Shown here piece by piece: positions 7,782 through 10,604 of a DNA stretch of 10,604 nt. The DNA is from Alphaproteobacteria bacterium (GTDB taxonomy: Bacteria; Pseudomonadota; Alphaproteobacteria; Micavibrionales; UBA2020): assembly GCA_023136145.1 (NCBI GenBank), contig JAGLRU010000027.1:1-10604 (forward strand), written 5' to 3'. Below the pieces are notes generated by a model, which did no database searches, had not been told where the DNA came from, and saw only the letters and a program-made list of their open reading frames with translations. The position numbers and the translations under genes are program-made. The first letter of the stretch is position 1, and every line of letters starts with the position of its first letter.

Positions 7782-8357
7782 CTAGATATTATCTTTTTTA
7801 CCAAACAAAGTTACGCACATCAGAATCATCGCTCCGAGGACTATGAAACTGTCGGCGGCATTGAAGGCTGGCCAGTGGTATTTTCCGTTGTGAAAGTCAA
7901 TGAAGTCAATGACAGCACCAAATCGCACCCGGTCTATGACATTCGCCAGTGCACCGCCGATAATCAGGCTCAATGGAAAGGCCACTATTTTCCGGTTGGT
8001 AAGCGCGAGCCATAAGATCATTAGTATCGAGATCATAAGGGAAAGAGCAATTAATGCCAGCGTCACGCTTTGAGAGCCGGTACTCAGGAGACCAAAGCTG
8101 ATACCCTGATTCCAGACCATCACAATACTTAGAAATGGTGTCAGTACGATAGTTTTGAAGTTTTCTCGTTCGTTGCTGAAAAATTCGATTTTTTGCTGAG
8201 TTGTGATCCAGTTTATGAAATCCCCACCTGTTGGCCCATCAGGACGCAATATGGCCTCTATCACCAGCCATTTTGTATATTGGTCAGTGAGGATGATAGC
8301 ACATATTGTGACAAATCCCAGAATGAAGTATCTTCCGGCAGAGGGATGGTGTGTCAT
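7782..8357 (-). CDS. lspA: Lipoprotein signal peptidase (signal peptidase II)
   Basis: This inner-membrane aspartyl protease cleaves prolipoprotein signal peptides before the lipidated cysteine. It has 191 residues, slightly longer than the common 160-170. Four hydrophobic segments are visible, at roughly residues 9-33, 68-91, 98-120 and 168-186. Conserved family blocks are DQYTKW (25-30), NQGISFGL (83-90), GGALANVIDR (134-143), GAVIDFID (147-154) and FNAADS (165-170). D151 and D169 are the likely catalytic pair. Extra length comes from an insertion around residues 37-68 between the first two membrane segments. The start ATG has AAGGA (minus strand of 8363-8367) 5 bases upstream. The 11 bases AAATAAAGGAA are shared with the DUF3035 ribosome binding site. 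It follows ribF by 31 bases; the ileS gene that often sits between ribF and lspA is absent. Confidence 0.96.
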   Translation of the reverse strand: MTHHPSAGRYFILGFVTICAIILTDQYTKWLVIEAILRPDGPTGGDFINWITTQQKIEFFSNERENFKTIVLTPFLSIVMVWNQGISFGLLSTGSQSVTLALIALSLMISILMILWLALTNRKIVAFPLSLIIGGALANVIDRVRFGAVIDFIDFHNGKYHWPAFNAADSFIVLGAMILMCVTLFGKKDNI

Positions 8358-8388
8358 TTTGTTCCTTTATTTAATATTGCGACCATCT

Positions 8389-9327
8389 TCATATAGATTT
8401 CAACACAGCCTTGGCTGCGATGCAATCTTCTTTCATTTGGGCGATCAGGGCATCGATTCCCTGAAATGAAAGTTCCGGGCGTAGATACTGCACAGGCTGG
8501 ACGCGCATTATTTTTCCATAAATGTCAAGTTTGAAGTCGAAAATGAAAGTTTCAAAAATTGGATGCGTAGTTTTAAACATCGGACGAATGCCGAAATTGG
8601 CCACACCGTTTCGCCATAATGATTCATTTTCTATTTGTACCTTAACGGCATAAACGCCATAAGGAATGCGTACATATTCTGGAATGTTCTGGTTGGCGGT
8701 GGGGTAACCGAGACAACGTCCGCGCTTGTCCCCAGAAACAATAGGTGCTTCAATTTGCCAAGGCCAGCCGAGAAGTTTTTCCGCGTCACGTAGGTTCCCC
8801 TCTCGCAGCAGCATTCGGATGGCGGTTGAGGAGTATGTCTCTCCTTGTGCGGACAGGCTTAGTTTTATGACGCTGAGTCCGAATTTTCCGTTGGTTGCGG
8901 CACTTTCGAGAGCCTTGATAGTTCCCGATTTTTCCCGACCAAAAGCGAAGTCTTCCCCCACAACAAGATGTCGTGTTTTAAGCTGTTGAACCAGTATGTT
9001 TTCTATAAACTCATCTCCGTTCATCAGGGAAAATTTCTGGTTGAATTTAATGACAAAGATATGATTTACGCCAAGTTCTTCCAGTAGTCTTTTCTTCATC
9101 GGCAATAGGGTCAGGCGAAAAGGCTCTGCCGATGGTTGGAAGAACTGAAGGGGATGTGGTTCAAATATGATGATCCCTAGAGGAACTCGTGTTTTAGCAG
9201 CAAGATCAAGTGCTTTTTCGATCAGTGCGCGGTGACCGAGATGGATGCCATCAAAATTTCCGATCATAAGAATGCAGTTTTGCGCCTCTGCTGGTATATT
9301 ATCAGTACTGGTATGCAATTCTGTCAT
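8389..9327 (-). CDS. ribF: Bifunctional riboflavin kinase / FMN adenylyltransferase (FAD synthetase)
   Basis: This cytoplasmic enzyme phosphorylates riboflavin to FMN and adenylates FMN to FAD. From the chosen start it has 312 residues, the usual family length. The N-terminal nucleotidyltransferase domain shows GNFDG (23-27), HLGH (29-32), FEPHP and SSTAIR (166-171). The C-terminal riboflavin kinase domain shows GDKRGRCLGYPTAN (ends at 212), YGVYAV and GVANFGIRPMF (241-251; usually T rather than M). It also has E259 in FETFIFDF as the expected catalytic glutamate, and the closing YLRPELSF. In-frame ATGs lie further upstream at 9372 and 9387, adding 15 or 20 residues. I chose 9327 because it places GNFDG at residue 23, as in E. 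coli RibF. No start has a clear Shine-Dalgarno sequence, so the start is uncertain. It is the first gene of ribF-lspA-DUF3035 and is divergent from the sugar kinase. Confidence 0.95.
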   Translation of the reverse strand: MTELHTSTDNIPAEAQNCILMIGNFDGIHLGHRALIEKALDLAAKTRVPLGIIIFEPHPLQFFQPSAEPFRLTLLPMKKRLLEELGVNHIFVIKFNQKFSLMNGDEFIENILVQQLKTRHLVVGEDFAFGREKSGTIKALESAATNGKFGLSVIKLSLSAQGETYSSTAIRMLLREGNLRDAEKLLGWPWQIEAPIVSGDKRGRCLGYPTANQNIPEYVRIPYGVYAVKVQIENESLWRNGVANFGIRPMFKTTHPIFETFIFDFKLDIYGKIMRVQPVQYLRPELSFQGIDALIAQMKEDCIAAKAVLKSI

Positions 9328-9451
9328 TGTTTCGTCAGGTTGGAGATTTTGCAAAAAACATTGACTTATCATAATATAAAATCTCATTCCCGCAGGATAA
9401 AGGTTGTAGCAATCTGTTTAGCTTGGATTTAAGCTGAAATGCAAGTTTTAA

Positions 9452-9461
9452 GTAATATTAC
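9452..9461. promoter_or_regulatory. 10-bp palindrome directly before the ribokinase start
   Basis: GTAATATTAC is a perfect 10-bp palindrome abutting the ATG at 9462, in the divergent region between ribF and the kinase. It occupies the place where a Shine-Dalgarno sequence would be expected, and none is present. It may be part of a regulator site or a -10-like element, but no matching -35 box at normal spacing was found. A palindrome this short and AT-rich can arise by chance. Confidence 0.25.
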
Positions 9462-10412
9462 ATGCAGTGGGGTTTTTATACAAAAGTGATTGTTGTTTTT
9501 GGTTCCTTGAATATAGATATTATGATGCCGTTGGAGCGTTTTCCTAAGTCCGGTGAGACGGTATTGTGCGTGACCGACTATCTTAGCAGTCCGGGTGGTA
9601 AGGGAGCCAATCAGGCCGTAGCAGTGGCGCGTGTAGGTGCGAAAGTGGCTATGGTTGGCAAGGTAGGGGATGATTCTTTTGGACGACGCTGCGTTAGCAA
9701 CCTTAAACACCAGAGCATCCTGACTAGCGGTATTGGTATTTCTGATCGGCCAACAGGATGTGCAACGATTGCAGTCGATGCGCATGGTGCAAATTTTTGC
9801 ATTGTTGCCTCCAGTGCAAATTTGGAGGTTACATCGGATCAGGTGCCGGATGAAATCATGACGGCTAAGAATATCGTTTTAGCTCAGATGGAAGTGCCGA
9901 TGAAAGAGACTTTTTCTGTTCTCTCTCGTGCGCGTGCCAGAGGAGTTGTTACTATTCTGAACGCTGCTCCCGCCGGAATCCTGCCATTGGAGGAGTTGAA
10001 AAACATTGATTATCTGATCGTCAATGAGATCGAGGCTGTGCAGATTGCTCAAAACCTTGGCATCACTGGAAACGATCCACGATTGCTTGCCGGAGTGATT
10101 GCACAGAAGGGTGATCTGACTTGCATTATCACGTTGGAGGTTAAAGGATCTGTCGCTGCTAGAGGGAGCGATCTTTACGCCATAGCTCCACTGCCGGTCG
10201 AGGCTGTGGATACGACTGGTGCTGGGGATGTTTTCTGCGGGATTTTCGCGGCGTGCCTTCAGATGGATCGAGACTGGCTTCGGGCACTGCATTGTTCCAG
10301 TGTCGGTGCTGCTCTTTCTTGTCAGGGTATGGGGGCGCAGGGAGGAGTCTTGTCTATGGAAGATATCGAAAAAAACCTCGACAAAATCCCGCCGCCGGAG
10401 AAGATTGGTTGA
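9462..10412 (+). CDS. rbsK: PfkB-family carbohydrate kinase, probable ribokinase
   Basis: This enzyme probably phosphorylates D-ribose to ribose 5-phosphate with ATP, feeding the pentose phosphate pathway and nucleotide synthesis. It has 316 residues (E. coli RbsK 309). Ribokinase-like features in order are VVFGSLNIDI (11-20), FPKSGETV (27-34), GGKGANQAVAVARVG (45-59), GKVGDDSFG (66-74), LNAAPA (166-171), NEIEA (188-192) and DTTGAGD (250-256), with D256 as the catalytic base. In the ATP-side loop the usual TLGxxG reads TLEVKG (224-229), with Glu in place of the first Gly. The ATG at 9462 has no Shine-Dalgarno sequence; a GTG at 9486, after GGGG at 9469-9472, is an alternative that removes eight residues. 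ATG gives an N-terminus the same length as E. coli's. No ribose transporter or RbsD is visible nearby, so another sugar or nucleoside substrate is possible. It is transcribed away from ribF. Confidence 0.88.
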   Translation: MQWGFYTKVIVVFGSLNIDIMMPLERFPKSGETVLCVTDYLSSPGGKGANQAVAVARVGAKVAMVGKVGDDSFGRRCVSNLKHQSILTSGIGISDRPTGCATIAVDAHGANFCIVASSANLEVTSDQVPDEIMTAKNIVLAQMEVPMKETFSVLSRARARGVVTILNAAPAGILPLEELKNIDYLIVNEIEAVQIAQNLGITGNDPRLLAGVIAQKGDLTCIITLEVKGSVAARGSDLYAIAPLPVEAVDTTGAGDVFCGIFAACLQMDRDWLRALHCSSVGAALSCQGMGAQGGVLSMEDIEKNLDKIPPPEKIG

Positions 10413-10440
10413 AGCGTATCCCCACAGTTACTTATTTTTA

Positions 10441-10470
10441 TTGGATTTTTTGATAAACGTTCTGTATAAT
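10441..10470 (+). promoter_or_regulatory. Probable sigma-70-type promoter for the last gene
   Basis: A consensus -10 box TATAAT lies at 10465-10470. At 18-base spacing there is TTGGAT at 10441-10446, which keeps the TTG of a -35 box. Transcription would start near 10477, about 27 bases before the ATG at 10504. This makes the last gene an independent unit rather than a continuation of the kinase gene, which ends 91 bases before that ATG. Confidence 0.55.
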
Positions 10471-10492
10471 CATACCTATATCAACAGGTATG
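10471..10492. promoter_or_regulatory. 7-bp inverted repeat overlapping the transcription start, candidate operator
   Basis: CATACCT (10471-10477) and AGGTATG (10486-10492) are perfect inverted arms separated by eight bases. The left arm begins directly after the -10 box, and the right arm ends on the first G of the GGAG ribosome binding site. Because the left arm would lie mostly upstream of the predicted transcript start, a protein-binding operator is more likely than an RNA hairpin. A dimeric repressor bound here would block RNA polymerase. Confidence 0.45.
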
Positions 10493-10503
10493 GAGCATAA
10501 GGT

Positions 10504-10604
10504 ATGGCAGAATCACAGCCTTTTAATCCTAAGGACTGTTTGGGAAAAGCTCTTGATTTGATTCAGGAGTATTCCATTCAGAACAACGGGTTTGAGTGGT
10601 CTCG
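10504..10604 (+). CDS. Unrecognised protein, 5' end only (runs off window)
   Basis: The first 33 complete codons of an ORF that stays open to the window edge. The predicted start is MAESQPFNPKDCLGK, continuing ALDLIQEYSIQNNG. I do not recognise the family. The stretch after residue 10 could form an amphipathic helix, and there is no signal peptide or membrane segment in the visible part. Support for a real gene comes from GGAG at 10492-10495, 8 bases before the ATG, and from the TATAAT promoter and inverted repeat just upstream. The arrangement suggests a separately regulated gene. Confidence 0.6.
   Translation, partial: MAESQPFNPKDCLGKALDLIQEYSIQNNGFEWS

Noticed and set aside
7390..7785. 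131-codon + strand ORF opposite the DUF3035 gene
   Set aside because: Antisense to a gene with a clear lipobox, ribosome binding site and operon spacing; the hydrophobic composition is a by-product of the opposite frame.
9361..9378. TTGACT followed by an AT-rich stretch (ATAATATAAA) as a + strand promoter for the kinase
   Set aside because: The -35-like and -10-like boxes are only about seven bases apart, and no acceptable -10 exists at 16-18 bases.
10413..10460. Possible intrinsic terminator after the kinase gene (T-rich stretches at about 10434-10451)
   Set aside because: No stable GC-rich stem precedes the T-runs, so a terminator cannot be supported.

Overview
The window comes from a bacterial chromosome, most likely an alphaproteobacterium. 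RpoB and RpoC are of the proteobacterial type: RpoC carries the large insertion inside the trigger loop, and both read closest to Rhodospirillales/Acetobacteraceae-like sequences as I remember them. The small lipoprotein beside lspA belongs to the DUF3035 group, which I know mainly from Alphaproteobacteria. Base composition looks moderate, clearly lower in GC than typical free-living Acetobacteraceae. The family-level placement is therefore only a guess.

Layout. Bases 1-2436 hold the 3' three-fifths of rpoB, cut by the window edge. After a 45-base gap, rpoC (2482-6750) is complete. Both are on the + strand and form the core of the RNA polymerase operon. Bases 6751-7202 are a 452-base AT-rich gap with no convincing gene. 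The gap holds two hairpins and is bracketed by an exact 14-base direct repeat whose first copy contains the rpoC stop codon. Next comes a compact minus-strand operon, read right to left: ribF (FAD/FMN synthesis), lspA (lipoprotein signal peptidase) and a DUF3035 lipoprotein. It is convergent with rpoC. To the right, a PfkB-family sugar kinase, most likely ribokinase (9462-10412, +), is divergent from ribF. The window ends in the first 33 complete codons of an unrecognised gene (10504 onward). That gene has a good -10 box followed at once by a 7-bp inverted repeat placed like an operator.

How the genes fit together. RpoB and RpoC are the two large catalytic subunits of RNA polymerase. RibF supplies FMN and FAD. 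LspA cleaves signal peptides from prolipoproteins, and the gene directly after it encodes a plausible LspA substrate with a clear lipobox.

Most of the window is housekeeping sequence and I see no new defence or mobile system. The points worth a second look are structural. The usual rpsL-rpsG-fusA continuation after rpoC is missing. The usual ileS between ribF and lspA is missing. The 14-base repeat brackets the rearranged rpoC 3' boundary. RpoC has one extra residue in its second zinc-binding loop. The promoter/operator at the right edge serves an unknown gene.
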